Source of the DNA: Epiperipatus broadwayi
Taxonomy: Eukaryota; Onychophora; Udeonychophora; Euonychophora; Peripatidae
NCBI GenBank assembly: GCA_028023455.1
Contig: JAQFVV010012497.1
Location: 3,964,001 to 4,028,000, forward strand
Length of the DNA: 64,000 nucleotides
Reading direction: 5' to 3'
The notes beneath the pieces were generated by a model. It was not told the origin of the DNA. It did not search any database and saw nothing but the letters and a program-made list of their open reading frames with translations. Every line of letters starts with the position of its first letter. Within the stretch, counting starts at the first letter, position 1. Position numbers and translations under genes: made by a program. Below, in pieces: positions 1-10,870 of the stretch.

Positions 1-1017
1 ATTAATGAATGTGAAGAAACTTTCTCAGATAATCTCTTTGGTCTGTAAGAAAATAAAATCTATTAGAAAATACATACAAATAGGGAATACCATAGTTATT
101 CAAAATGTGATTAAAGAGATAAGTAAAGGAAAATAATTCCTAATTTTAACTTAAATAATATAATTCCCATTAGCCAAACTAAATAATAAAAGATTTAATA
201 ATTTCAAATAGATCTGGTTTTTATCATTCAGAGCAGTCGGAAACTCTTTATTTTTAATAGATCAAACATCTTTATATTTTTTTTATTGACAATATTAAAC
301 ATGGATGTTGAGAATTAAAAATTTTAACTATTTTGTAGTTAAAATAGTAAAACCTTTATTATATAAAAATTATACTAAGTAAAAAAATATTTCAGTATAT
401 CTCAATTATAGATTAATTAGTGTTAAACCTATATAAGCATATACTATGAACCAAATATATCTGGTTATTACAAAATGATTTTACTCCTTTTATACAAACA
501 ATTCAATGACTATCATGTAATGTATTGTAAGCACACATACATATAAATGGATGATGTTAGAATTTTAGTAATTAGCATGCATTCAGACTTACAATCAATA
601 TATTTAGAGTTTTCAATAATAACTACTTATTTTTATTGGTATATTAATTTTTTTTTTATAAATTTTCTGTACATTTTCTAGTGCATACCTATCATAATAT
701 TTGTTGCACAATATTTGCATTGATTACACTTATTGAAAATATTTGTTGTTTAATTATTCTGCATTAGTTTGATCGCTAAATATATTATTTTCAGGTTTGT
801 TTTCTAAACATTATAGTGTTTTTATGTTTTCAAAAAGATTATTTTTGTGCTTTTTAGATAGCTTTTCTTTCTTTTGTTTCATTTGTATTTAGATGGTGGT
901 TCCATGATAGATTGAGCATACCTTTTTCTAGTATCCAATTTTTAATAACACTCATGCCATATCTAACGAATGAAATATATTTAATATATATATTAAAATT
1001 CAGTGTTTTGCTATTAA
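1..1017. other. AT-rich non-coding DNA, nothing recognised
   Basis: Long A/T runs with no coding-like frame. The only short open frames have low-complexity composition. I see no repeat shared with the rest of the window. Confidence 0.6.
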
Positions 1018-1290
1018 ATATAGGGAATTTGAACTCAGACTTTCAAGCACCCTTCAACTATCACATAGTACTAATACACATGACCACATACATGTAGAAA
1101 AGACAAATAATCACCAATATCCGTATTTCATTCTCAACCAGCACTTATCAGTTGATCCAGATTATCATCTCCCACATATATATATAATCAATGCTCAGTT
1201 TATATTAAGATAACAAATATTCATATTTTAATGGAAAGGCTACAATCTACTCCAACATCCAACTCTTCACCCATCTATTCTATTACTATT
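1018..1290 (-). repeat. SINE-like repeat family B, copy 1
   Basis: Read on the minus strand, this matches 13110-13400 (minus) and 59232-59540 (plus) along nearly its full length. Shared blocks include the 'unit with GGTGATTATTTATCTTTTC' and a stretch around 'TAATCTGGACCAAC'. One end carries a tRNA-like internal promoter B-box (GAGTTCAAATTCC on the minus strand, near 1028-1040). That suggests a Pol III-derived SINE, but the A-box is not clear and no target duplication was found. Three copies in 64 kb make repeat status firm; the SINE assignment is inference. Confidence 0.65.
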
Positions 1291-2061
1291 AAAGTAAATG
1301 GAGAATATATATTATTTGAAGTGTTTTTATTGTGCATTAATTGAAACAAATCATTTCATTTAATAGTTTTTTATTTAATTTGAATATATTAGTAACATAA
1401 TACATCTTTCACAATATTTGTGAGCTCATTTAATACAAAAAGATAAGTTTAAAAGAAAGGTTAGTGAATTCTCTTCTAACATGCAAGATTCTATATCCAC
1501 CACAGATAGCTTTGTCACTTGAATAAATTTGTACATATTCATGATTGCTTACTATGAATAGTAATTACTTATTGTGTGACAGCATATATTGGGTAATTGC
1601 ATTTGAATGTTATCACTACTGTGATATATAACTCTTTCTATTTATGAGCAAATCTGAGATTGTTCCTTGGGAAAAACTAGTCTTTTATCTTGTAGTCATA
1701 GATCAAAGAATAATTTTATGGCAATTATCCACCTATTGCGATTGGTAGTCATTATAAATCAACAACTATTTTCTTACTTGTTCATTGAATCTGAATCTTT
1801 AAAGAAAAATTAGTTTACAAACTTAGGCTGACTGATGGAAAGGATTTTGCTTTTAAGTAAACTATTCAAAGGGCTGATTTGCTTTTACTAAATTTATTAT
1901 ATGAATGCTAAAGTGTTAACTTTAAATAATATAAATTATATGGAAATTTTAAAGAACTTAACTTAAACATTGATTTAATTTTTGGTTTGAAGACTAAGTT
2001 GATAAAACATTTTTCAAAAAAGTGATCAATATAAAGTAAAATGTTTTATAATATATAGTTT
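1291..2061. other. AT-rich non-coding DNA
   Basis: No coding frame or repeat recognised. The last few bases (about 2062-2070, TGTAATATAG) are the outer end of the foldback element that the LTR retrotransposon interrupts. Confidence 0.55.
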
Positions 2062-2070
2062 GTAATATAG

Positions 2071-4041
2071 TGTGCCAGGCACGTTTGAGGTGGCCAAGCA
2101 CAAGATAATGTTAAACAAATTAATGGCCGAAAATACGTAAAAAGCCGTTAAATGGGGAGGGGATATATTACGTATTATAATATATACTTATTATAAATTA
2201 AGAGAGAGAACTGTGGCTATAACATAAACTTACACACATATATGATTAAAGCCAATATTTAAAGGCTAAGAAATTCTTAAGGCACTTAGGAGATTGCATT
2301 GGAATGTTTCATGAATCGTCTAAACCAATTAGAAAAACAAAAAAAATATTAATTAATTGATTTTTCTTTCTTGGAGGGGATACCTGAATAAAAGGGGTAT
2401 TGAGGAGAGATAGTTCTGTTCTGAAGTTGCGAGAAGGCAGTTCATTTTGCTTCTTCAAAGGCAAATCTTATTAGGAGCCTAAGTCAAATCTTATTGTTAA
2501 ACTAAGTCAAATCTTATTGTTAAGCTAATGCTGTTAATGGAACCATGCGAAGTCTTGCAACCTTTTGAGCAAGCATGCTGATTTTGATTTATCTAATCTG
2601 TGGCATTTACTCTAATTAAAAATTCCTTCAGTCATTCTGAACCAATGGACACTAACTCAGCAGTCATTCAAATAACCATTCGAGCAGTTAACCAGTGAGT
2701 AGCCAATGGTTTAAACATCGGACTACTAAGTGGTGTTGAGTAACGTCAGTTATCTAACCAACCTAGAAAGCTAAATGATGATTAGAGAGATGATTATTCC
2801 ACCATAGACTCAGTTGATGCCGATGGAAGTTTAATTGCAACATGCCACTGATGCCAGTAATAAATCTAGAATTAGTAAAACAAGAAAAGACTGTTTATAG
2901 TGTGTAATATCCGTTGTCCAGCCTAAAGATGCAAATCAAGCACTTTCCTGTATATAGAATTATTATGGAGTAGAAGCCCACTTCTGCGTGTCCATCCAGC
3001 TCCTCTCCTGCCATCCCAACAAAATGTAAATGCCAAGAATCAAACACTAGTGATGATGATCAATTCTATGAACTTGTACCACAGTCAAGTCCAGCCCATG
3101 CTGCAGTAGATGTATAGCCCACCCAAAACCCATAGAAGGGTGAAACATAGAGACTTTAACTGGTATACTATTTTTTGTGTGTTTATTTTATTTAAATTTA
3201 ATCCACATTTTGGTAAATATATGTCCTATGTACATACGTACACAAACACATCTTTTAAAGTAACTTGTTAATTTTTCCTTAGTTGCTTAATGCACGTGTG
3301 TGAGTTTATAATCCACAGATCATTATCTCTCACGTATAATTATTTAATTTATTTTTCTTATTAAGAAAGAAATTTTCCTTTATTTAGTTTAATGATTGCT
3401 TTGATGAGTATTTGTTTACGATTATAGTTTTGTTAAAATGATTTACATAGCCTGTAATATTTGTTTTGTATATTTAATCAATCTGGGAATATTAATTTTG
3501 TATTCATATTATAAATGGTATGGGGTAATGGGTTAATAAAATATTTATATTATAATTTTAAAGTGACCACTGCCATATATTTTTTTATTATTCTCTTTGT
3601 CATTTACTTTCTCTAACCATATTAGTAACTAATTGGGCGAGTTTTCCGATCCCCATTCTTTAACTGAGAATAGAGTACGCTGAGCTAGCAAATGGGAAAT
3701 CATCTTACCAGGTCTTAGATCTTCATTTATCATGAGGATACTTGTTTATTAGTTTTGTTTGAATAATTATTTACCTGCATATATGCTCCATAATATTTGA
3801 ACTTGCATATCCTTTCAGGAGGAGAATTAATTTTCCTACTGGGAGTGGCGTGAGGGGTTGGTTTAGAGTCATCCCCCAAAGATATGTAAGAATCAATATT
3901 TTTATAAGTATCTTTTGTGTCCGTAATAATATTACGGTAAAGTATTTAAATTTCTCCTTATTCCGGCATGTCGCCATATTTTTTTTCATGTTCGATTTGA
4001 GCACATGCTTATATTAATGGAGTAAGCGGTTGACCGGTACA
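2071..4041 (+). repeat. 5' LTR, 1,971 bp
   Basis: Near-identical to 7009-9353 except for substitutions, small indels and one 423-bp insertion present only in the 3' copy. It begins TGTGCCAGGCAC and ends GACCGGTACA. A 23-bp unit is tandemly doubled in this copy (2479-2501 and 2502-2524) but single in the 3' LTR. The minus-strand frame at 3771-4004 and its counterpart at 9083-9301 are the same LTR sequence and show no protein similarity that I recognise. Confidence 0.92.
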
Positions 4042-4052
4042 GACGAAAATTT

Positions 4053-4072
4053 TAGCACCTAACGTGTTGGGC
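4053..4072 (+). promoter_or_regulatory. Primer-binding site, tRNA-Lys-like
   Basis: Eleven bases after the 5' LTR lies TAGCACCTAACGTGTTGGGC. It resembles the complement of the 3' end of animal tRNA-Lys (TGGCGCCCAACGTGGGGC) with three transitions in the first 14 bases and two extra bases later. Two of the changes hit the CpG of the canonical site, as expected from decay by deamination. Minus-strand cDNA would start here. Confidence 0.6.
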
Positions 4073-4894
4073 CTTACTTAACGTGGCCAGTATAGGAAAA
4101 ACACGGCCACTAAACGTAACTAAAGAAAAGAGAAAATCTCACAAAATCTCAAAAGTATTGGGAATTATTTTTTTTTATAGAGACGAGATTTGAAAAAAGA
4201 GTTTACGATTACGAAACTTAATAAATAAGAATTTTAAACTTTATTTTGTTTTTGAAGCGACCTTATATTATTGATTTAAATTGTTTTAGCTGTATATAAA
4301 TATTTACAATAAAAATAAATTAAAAATGTTAGATAAATAAAATGTTGTAGAAAGAAATAGACTACTGTATACAAGCATAAACTACGTATTGTAGAAAAAC
4401 AGGCAGCGGACTTCGGAAATAAAGATTTTTTTTTTGTAAAAAGAGAAAGAAGGGAAGTAAATCTTTATTGAATAATGTAGAATTGTGAAATTGCATGATA
4501 GAAAATTTTATTTTTGACGGAACTTAACAGTTAGAATCGTAATGCTATTCACGATCAATTTCTTTTTCATTTTGTCTTTAAAACAATTCCAATATGTGTA
4601 CAATTTAATGTTAGCTTAGTTTTTATATTTATATTATTGTTGTTTGAAGAGCGATCTTGGAATAAGTTTATTATTTATAGTCAATAAATGAGTAAGAGAA
4701 ATATAACACAGAAGGGCGAAATAAATGACGCTAGGGATAAGAGAAGCTCGGTTCGGCGTGCACTGAATAATTTTATGAAAAGAAATAAATAAAGAGAAAG
4801 TAAGTGAATAAAAGTAGCGTTAAACCATAATCTTAATAAATAATCGAATAAAAGAGAGTTAAAGTGGTATAATAAAGCAAATATATGTAAACAA
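4073..4894 (+). other. Untranslated leader of the LTR retrotransposon
   Basis: AT-rich leader between the primer-binding site and gag. It has no open frame of note. An RNA packaging signal would be expected here, but none can be recognised by eye. Confidence 0.5.
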
Positions 4895-6151
4895 TTGAAA
4901 ATAATACTGTATATGTGGACAAGATCACAGTCCAGAAGACAAAAGGTAGATATGAGTGAGAAGCACGATGAAATAAACGGGGAAAAGGCAGAAATAAGCC
5001 AGCCTAAAATATCTGAAAGTGGGATAGAGGCAGCAATGGAGCCTCAAAATGAAGGAAAACCCATGGGGGAAAAAGAAAACCTGATGACAATGATGGAAAG
5101 GTTTCTCAATACCATGAGACTCGATCTCAACCAGATGTCAAGGGAGATAAAAGATATGAAAATGGAAATAATACAAGACGTAGCTAAAATGCTCGATGAT
5201 TTCCGGAAAGAAATGACTTTGGGGGTCGAAACAAGACTTCAAAGTGTGAAGAAAAAAGGTAAGGACCTCCATCAAATTAATAGTGCTAGGCTGGAAGAGA
5301 TCCAGACAAGGCAGCAGTTAATGGAGTGGACTGTCAGGGAATACATAAAAAAATAGACAAAAGGGTTGAAGAAACGGTGAAAGGTTATAATAATGGGATA
5401 TAGAGAAGCTAGAAATGCACGTAACTGGTAACAATGAATGAATAGAGAATCTGTGCCAGACAGTTGGTCGAATCGAAAAACAGTCGATGGAAAAACAAGA
5501 TATCACTATGATAAGAGAAATGAAAATGATAGTGGATAAGGGGGAAATTAGAATAAGGGAGATGGAACAAAGGGTGGAGGATATAAATAGAGCTAAAAAG
5601 AAAATAATGACAGGGGACGATACAATATGTATGAAAATAGTTGAAGGATATGAGGATCATAGTGATTTGATAGTAAATCAGGGATTGGATAGCAGAGAAG
5701 ATACAAAAGTAAGACCTAGGCAGCAAGAATTTGGAGAGGCTAAGATAGCAGAGGAGTGTCGACCTTTGAGGGTTATAAAGAAGCACTAGTGAGGAATTTC
5801 TGGAGCGAAGAATACCAGGAGACCATCTTATATCATATAATGCAAGAGAAGTATAGGGCCAATGGGGGAGAGAACTATCTAAAAATTTTCCGAAGACAAG
5901 TGGCTAAGCTACGGACACTGAATGCATGTCACACATCAGAAGGCCAGATCATAAGGATAATACGCCACAACCTACCCTTTAGAATTGAGCAAATGCTACT
6001 CGCGGCCAATACCAATTCAATAGAGTTGGTGGCTGAAAGCGCGGTGGACATGAGCCAGCAGGGCCGTCCACCAGATAGAACCTACAAAAATGTTGGAATC
6101 AACACAATGGGTTGGGGGGAATACAAATATACAGGTGAACGCAATCCTTGA
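4895..6151 (+). pseudogene. Decayed gag-like gene of the LTR retrotransposon
   Basis: Three open segments on the plus strand (4895-5356, 5487-5789, 5756-6151) together look like one frameshifted Gag. The first and last share a reading frame, the middle is in another, and a stop at 5354 ends the first. The N-terminal part is highly charged and heptad-like (many Glu, Lys, Met and Arg), consistent with a coiled coil. The C-terminal part reads like a retrotransposon capsid: an aromatic FWSEEYQ block, YLKIFRRQV, then IIRIIRHNLP. This is the usual order in Ty3/Gypsy-type capsids. No CCHC zinc knuckle is visible. The ATG at 4895 opens the frame, and a second ATG at 4952 is equally possible. Capsid assignment is from pattern; the rest is inference. 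Confidence 0.65.
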
Positions 6152-7008
6152 TATAATAAGCATTCCAGAAATCTTAAGCGAATGACAGACAATGATACTG
6201 TAGAAAAGAGAATCGATGAGCTAGTATATAAAAGGGAAGGAATGGGGGCTAGATCACCTTCGCCTAGGCCTGGGTGTAGTTTGATAGAAAGTAGGCTTTT
6301 ATAATAAATGGTCATGTCGTTTGAGGGTCAGATGTGTGGACTTCAGTTTTCTGAGTGTTGTGTATGTAGGTCAGTCTTCGCTTTCTGTGCCCTGAGGTTA
6401 GAGATGGTGAGAGTGCAGAGAAGTGGTTGGAGGTCTTTGTGTGGTTTGGAAGTTCTGTGATGCTGTGGCAGAGTATGCAGAGATGAAAATTCCCGTCAGG
6501 GATCTATTCCATTGCAAAAAACTCTGTAAGCCTCAATAAGGAACGAGCATGGGTGCAGTGGATGGCAGAGATGAAAATTCCTCTGGGACAAATTCTTCAA
6601 TAATGCAAAATACCCTATAAGTTTCCATAGAGAATGAGCATGGGTGCATTTACTTATTTATAGATCAGTAGGGCTCTTGATTAAAATACCTGCCTTTTTG
6701 TTTTAAGATGTAGTCATTTGACTCACATTTTACTTTGCCTGGCTGTCGCGGAGTTCTAGATATGACAGAGATCTTTATGCTGTGATTCTGTGTTGCTTAG
6801 TGTTTCTGGCCCAGGGAGATCGATGCAGTCTTGGCCTGTATGTGTCAATGCTTGGGAGATGGGGTTTCATACCTCTGGGTTTTGGACGTCATGTCTATTG
6901 TTCATTAAAGATATATGTTATAAAATTTTAAGTTTCCAGAAAATATGATTAATGAGAAAGACATTAAATGATAAATTCCATTTAAATGTCTCATTTCGGA
7001 GGGTGTAT
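6152..7008 (+). other. 3' untranslated part of the LTR retrotransposon with an internal 85-bp direct repeat and polypurine tract
   Basis: No coding frame. Two diverged copies of an approximately 80-85-bp unit lie at 6477-6556 and 6565-6648; both begin GCAGAGATGAAAATTC and end GAGCATGGGTGCA. Just before the 3' LTR is a short purine run (GGAGGG, 6998-7003) that could be the polypurine tract priming plus-strand synthesis. It is short and offset by about five bases, so that call is weak. Confidence 0.55.
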
Positions 7009-9353
7009 TGTGCTAGGCACGTTTGGTGTGGCAAGCACAAAATAATGTTAAACAAATTAATTGCTGAAAATATGTAAAAAGCCGTTAAATGAGGGGGGGG
7101 TATATTACATATTATAATATATACTTATTATAAATTAAGAGAGAGAACTGTGGCTATAACATAAACTCACGCACATATATGATTAAAGCCAATATTTAAA
7201 GGGTAAGAAATATGTATTTTTTATTTTATTTTTTTTTTTTTATTTTTTTAAAATGAAAAAGAAACACCAAAATGTGTTTTATAATTTTAAAATTTTTTGT
7301 TTGTTAAAGAAAACGGCGTTTATTTAACAAATTGTTATTCTGTATTTTATTTTTTTTAATGTTTACCACCAATGTAAAAAGGCAAATTTGAAATATTACT
7401 GTTAAAAATAAGTTAAAAATAATTTCAACTGGACAAAAGAACTTGATTAAACTTGCGATAATGCTGGGAGAAAGGAATGTCCAATTTAAGTGAAATATAT
7501 TTTTTTTAAACTTCGATTGTGATAATGTAATTGCTAAAGAAAAATGAAAAAGTTGTTATCTTTTATTAAAATTTTCATTGGTGATATAGTGATATGAATG
7601 GAGATATAAAAAAAAAACTAATTGGAAATCAAATTCTTAAGGCACTTAGGCGATTGCATTGGAAAATTTCATGAATCGTCTAAACCAATTAGAAAAACAA
7701 AAAAAAAGATTAATTAATTGATTTTTCTTTCTTGGAGGGGATACCTGAATAAAAGGGGTATTGAGAAGAGATAGTTCTGTTCAGAAGTTGCGAGAAGGCA
7801 GTTTATTTTGGTTCTTCAAAGGCAACTCTTATTAGGAGCTAAGTCAAATCTTATTGTTAAGCTAATGGAACCACGTGAAGTAATGCAACCTTTTGAGCAA
7901 GCATGCTGATTTTGATTTACCTAATCCATGGCATTTACTCTAATTAAAAATTCCTTCAGTCATTCTTAACCAACGGACACTAACTCAGCAGTCATTCAAA
8001 TAACCATTCGAGCAGTTAACCAGTGAGTAGCCAACCGTTTAAACATTGGACTACTAAATGGTGTTGAGTAATGTCAGTTATCTAACCAACCTGGAAAGCT
8101 AAATCATGATTAGAGAGATGATTATTCCACCATAGACTCAGTTGATGCCAATGGAAGTTTAATTGCAACACGCCACTGAAGCCAGTAATAAATCTAGAAT
8201 TAATAAAACAAGAAAAGACTCTTTATAGTGTGTAATATCCATTGTCCAGCCTAAAGAGTAAAGAATGATTATGGAGTAGAAGCCCACTTCAGTGCATCCA
8301 TCCAGCTCCTCTCCTGCCATCCCAACAGAATGTAAATGCCGAGAGTCAAACATTAAAGTGTTGATGATCAATTCTATGAACTTGTACCGCAGTCAAGTCC
8401 AGCCCTTACCTCAATAGATGTATAGCCCACCCAAAACCCATAGAAGGGTGAAACATAGAGACTTTAACTGGTATACTATTTTTTGTGTGTTTATTTTATT
8501 TAAATTTGATCCACATTTTGATAAATATATGTCTTATGTACATACGTACACAAACACATCTTTTAAAGTAACTTGTTAATTTTTCCTTATTTGTTTAATG
8601 CACATGTGTGAGTTTATAATCCACAGATCACTATCTCTCACGTATAATTATTTAATTTATTTTTCTTATTAAGAAAGAAATTTTCCTTTAGTTAGTTTAA
8701 TGATTGCTTTGACGAGTATTTCTTTACGATTATAGTTTTGTTTGTTAAAATGATTTACATAGTGTGTAATATTTGTTTTGTATATTTAATCAATCTGTGA
8801 ATATTAATTTTGTATTCATATTATAAATGGTATGGGGTAATGGGTTAATAAAATATTTATATTATAATTTTAAAGTGACCACCGCCATATATTTTTTTAT
8901 TATTCTCTTTGTCATTTACTTTCTCTAACTATATTAGTAATTAATTGGGCGAGTTTTCCGATCCCCATTCTTTAACTGAGAATAGAGTACGCTGAGCTAG
9001 CAAATGGGAAATCATCTTACCGGGTCTTAGATCTTTATTTATCATGAGGATACTTGTTTATTAGTTTTGTTTGAATAATTATTTACCTGCATATATGCCC
9101 CATAATATTTGAACTTGCATATCCTTTCAGGAGGAGAATTAATTTTCCTACTGGGAATGGCACGAGGGATTGGTTTAGAGTTATCCCCCAAAGATATGTA
9201 AGAATCAATATTTTTATAAGTATCTTTTGTGTCCGTAATAATATTACGGTAAAGTATTTAAATTTCTCCTTATTCCGGTATCTCGCCATATTTTTTTTCA
9301 TGTTCGATTTGTGCGCATGCTTATATTAACGGAGTAAGTGGTTGACCGGTACA
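7009..9353 (+). repeat. 3' LTR, 2,345 bp, carrying a 423-bp insertion
   Basis: Collinear with the 5' LTR from TGTGCTAGGCAC to GACCGGTACA. It is longer because of 7212-7634, absent from the 5' copy. Of the point differences from the 5' LTR that I noted, most are C/T or G/A at CpG in one copy or the other. Confidence 0.92.
7212..7634. mobile_element. 423-bp insertion in the 3' LTR
   Basis: The 5' LTR reads AAGGCTAAGAAATTCTTAAGG through this point. In the 3' LTR the same site is split, with AAAT on both sides (7208-7211 and 7631-7634), suggesting a 4-bp target duplication. The insert is A/T-rich with long T-runs near its left end and an A-run near 7609-7618. It has no coding frame and no clear terminal inverted repeats, so I cannot assign its class. 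A deletion from the 5' LTR is less likely given the duplicated AAAT. Confidence 0.6.
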
Positions 9354-9357
9354 ATAG

Positions 9358-9811
9358 AGAGAATACCAATAGTTCAAACAAGCTCTTAATTGATAAGTGC
9401 AGGAAGAGAAAATAATTAAAATCTTTATCTGGAATATTCTTATCCCCATGCCAGTTGTTTTCGAACTTATGGCTCACCTCAATGAGGAACTAGAACCTTC
9501 AGACACTGGATCTAAAATATCAACTCAAAACACTGTATTTTGAGTTGATATTTTAGATCTATTTATGCTGTATTTTGAATTGATATTTTAGATGTAATGT
9601 CTGAATGTTCTAGCTCTAGATATAATGTCTGAATGTTCTAGCTCTAGATATAATGTCTGAATGTTCTAGCTCCTCACTGAGGTGAGCCATAAGCTCAAAA
9701 CCAATTGGTCTGGGGATAAGAATATTCCAGATAGAGATTTTAAATATTTTCTCTTACTGCACTTATCAATTAAGAGCTTGTTTGAGCTATTGGTATGCTC
9801 CCTATATTACA
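9358..9811. mobile_element. Foldback element, interrupted by the LTR retrotransposon
   Basis: Left arm 9358-9508 is the reverse complement of right arm about 9653-9811 over some 150 bp, with scattered mismatches. The right arm continues past the point where the left arm meets the LTR element, and its continuation (CCTATATTAC) matches the reverse complement of the bases left of the LTR element (2062-2070). The true left arm is therefore split across the LTR insertion. The loop contains a perfect inner palindrome (9509-9559, from GATCTAAAATATCAACTC) and a 28-bp tandem repeat. A diverged single arm of the same family is at 17421-17605. No coding capacity. Confidence 0.85.
9595..9673 (+). repeat. 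28-bp tandem repeat in foldback loop, 2.8 copies
   Basis: The unit TAATGTCTGAATGTTCTAGC plus eight bases repeats at 9595-9622, 9623-9650 and (partial) 9651-9673. The last copy runs into the right arm. Confidence 0.9.
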
Positions 9812-10079
9812 TATTTAAATACAAACTCATAAAAGCAAGTCACACTATATATGACTTGCTTTATTGATTATTATATACAGATTGCTACATTTGCTAAAAA
9901 GAATGATTGGCCAAAAATAAACAGATTTTCATACAAGATATTTTGCTTTATAGATTTTTTATTTTATATATATATATAATTCAATGATTTAAAAAAGAAA
10001 GACGCTGTGATCAATTTGTATCCAGTTTAAGGTTTTTATAGTAAACAAAGGTTTTCACTTGCTAAAAACCGATACTATT

Positions 10080-10240
10080 AAAATTAATTTGGCAAGGATT
10101 CTTTCAATTAAAGAACCAAATAGTGTATTGCTCCAAGTTCACAAGGACATTGAGCAACTAAGTGACAGAACTGGACCATGTTCCATAGATTTTGATCTTT
10201 AGAGTTTACCATTCTACCACTGTTAGGACAATCTTCCAAA
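10080..10240 (-). repeat. tRNA-derived SINE family A, degraded copy
   Basis: On the minus strand it aligns with 48165-48290: a tRNA-like head with GTAGAATGGTAAACTC (A-box region), then the shared AGTTCTGTCACTTAG block. The B-box is eroded. Same family as the copies at 11860-12245, 21835-21905 and 46865-47095. Confidence 0.55.
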
Positions 10241-10744
10241 TAAAATTTATTGCCTGACTAAAGAGAATTATTATTATTTTTTTAAAAAAAATTATATTCA
10301 AATTAAGTAGTGAATATTGAACAAACAACTAAATGATGAACTTCAAATAAAGTTGTTAAGAGGGAGTTATTAATTGAAGAATTGTTTAGTTACATATGCA
10401 AAGTTATTTTTAGGAAATTATTAATTATAAATATGTTTATCAAAATTTAATTATGCTGAGATTGTAACTGAGTACATTTATCAATAATGCTATTGTTTAA
10501 GATTATAAATATCAAAGTTCACAGTGATGAAACTATTTGAAATGAAGTTTTAAAGAAAATCTATTGATCTTACAAAGTACAGTTTTCATTCATGTAAAGA
10601 TGCTATTTCATGTAATGCATATAAGGAATGTATTATAATTTACATATAAGATTTGATGACTACATATACAAAGTATCATATTAAATACTATAGAAAAAAT
10701 AACAAAAGAAACGAAATAAACCCAAACCCATAAAATTATTGCAA
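10241..10744. other. AT-rich non-coding DNA
   Basis: Nothing recognised in either strand. Confidence 0.5.
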
Positions 10745-10870
10745 TACACCAAATGTGACATAAATGGATGAAATAAGAAAATATGTTGATGTGTGTGGGG
10801 GGGAGGGGGAGTACGGATTAAGTGAAATTGGATTAAATTTGGAAAAACCTTCATTCTGTATGATTAGAAA
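10745..10870 (+). pseudogene. 3' tail fragment of an RTE-type LINE
   Basis: Conceptually translates to a WMDEIRK-type motif (here MDEIRKYV) followed by a block ending in FILYD. This corresponds to the last residues of the RTE open reading frame seen at 36230-36350. A G-rich run (10797-10811) has expanded inside it. Only this terminal piece is present, as expected for a 5'-truncated LINE. Confidence 0.55.

Larger units (their letters stand above)
2071..9353 (+). mobile_element. Complete gag-only LTR retrotransposon (non-autonomous, Ty3/Gypsy-like)
   Basis: Two long direct repeats (2071-4041 and 7009-9353) start TGTG, end GGTACA and flank a 2,967-bp internal region. A 4-bp direct duplication ATAG lies immediately outside (2067-2070 and 9354-9357), as integrase insertion leaves. 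Behind the 5' LTR is a tRNA-Lys-like primer-binding site. The internal region holds a decayed gag-like gene and no protease, reverse transcriptase, RNase H or integrase that I can find. It is therefore a non-autonomous element resembling LARD-type elements but with a gag relic, presumably mobilised in trans by a relative. The LTRs are unusually long for an invertebrate element and differ mostly by CpG transitions, so insertion was fairly recent. It lies inside one arm of a foldback element. Confidence 0.9.

Noticed and set aside
3771-4004. Conserved minus-strand frame also present at 9083-9301
   Set aside because: Conservation is explained by the two LTRs being copies of one sequence; no protein features.
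5409-5786. 125-residue open frame on the minus strand
   Set aside because: It is antisense to the gag relic and its composition (Tyr, Phe, Ser, Ile) mirrors the charged plus-strand frame; a shadow.
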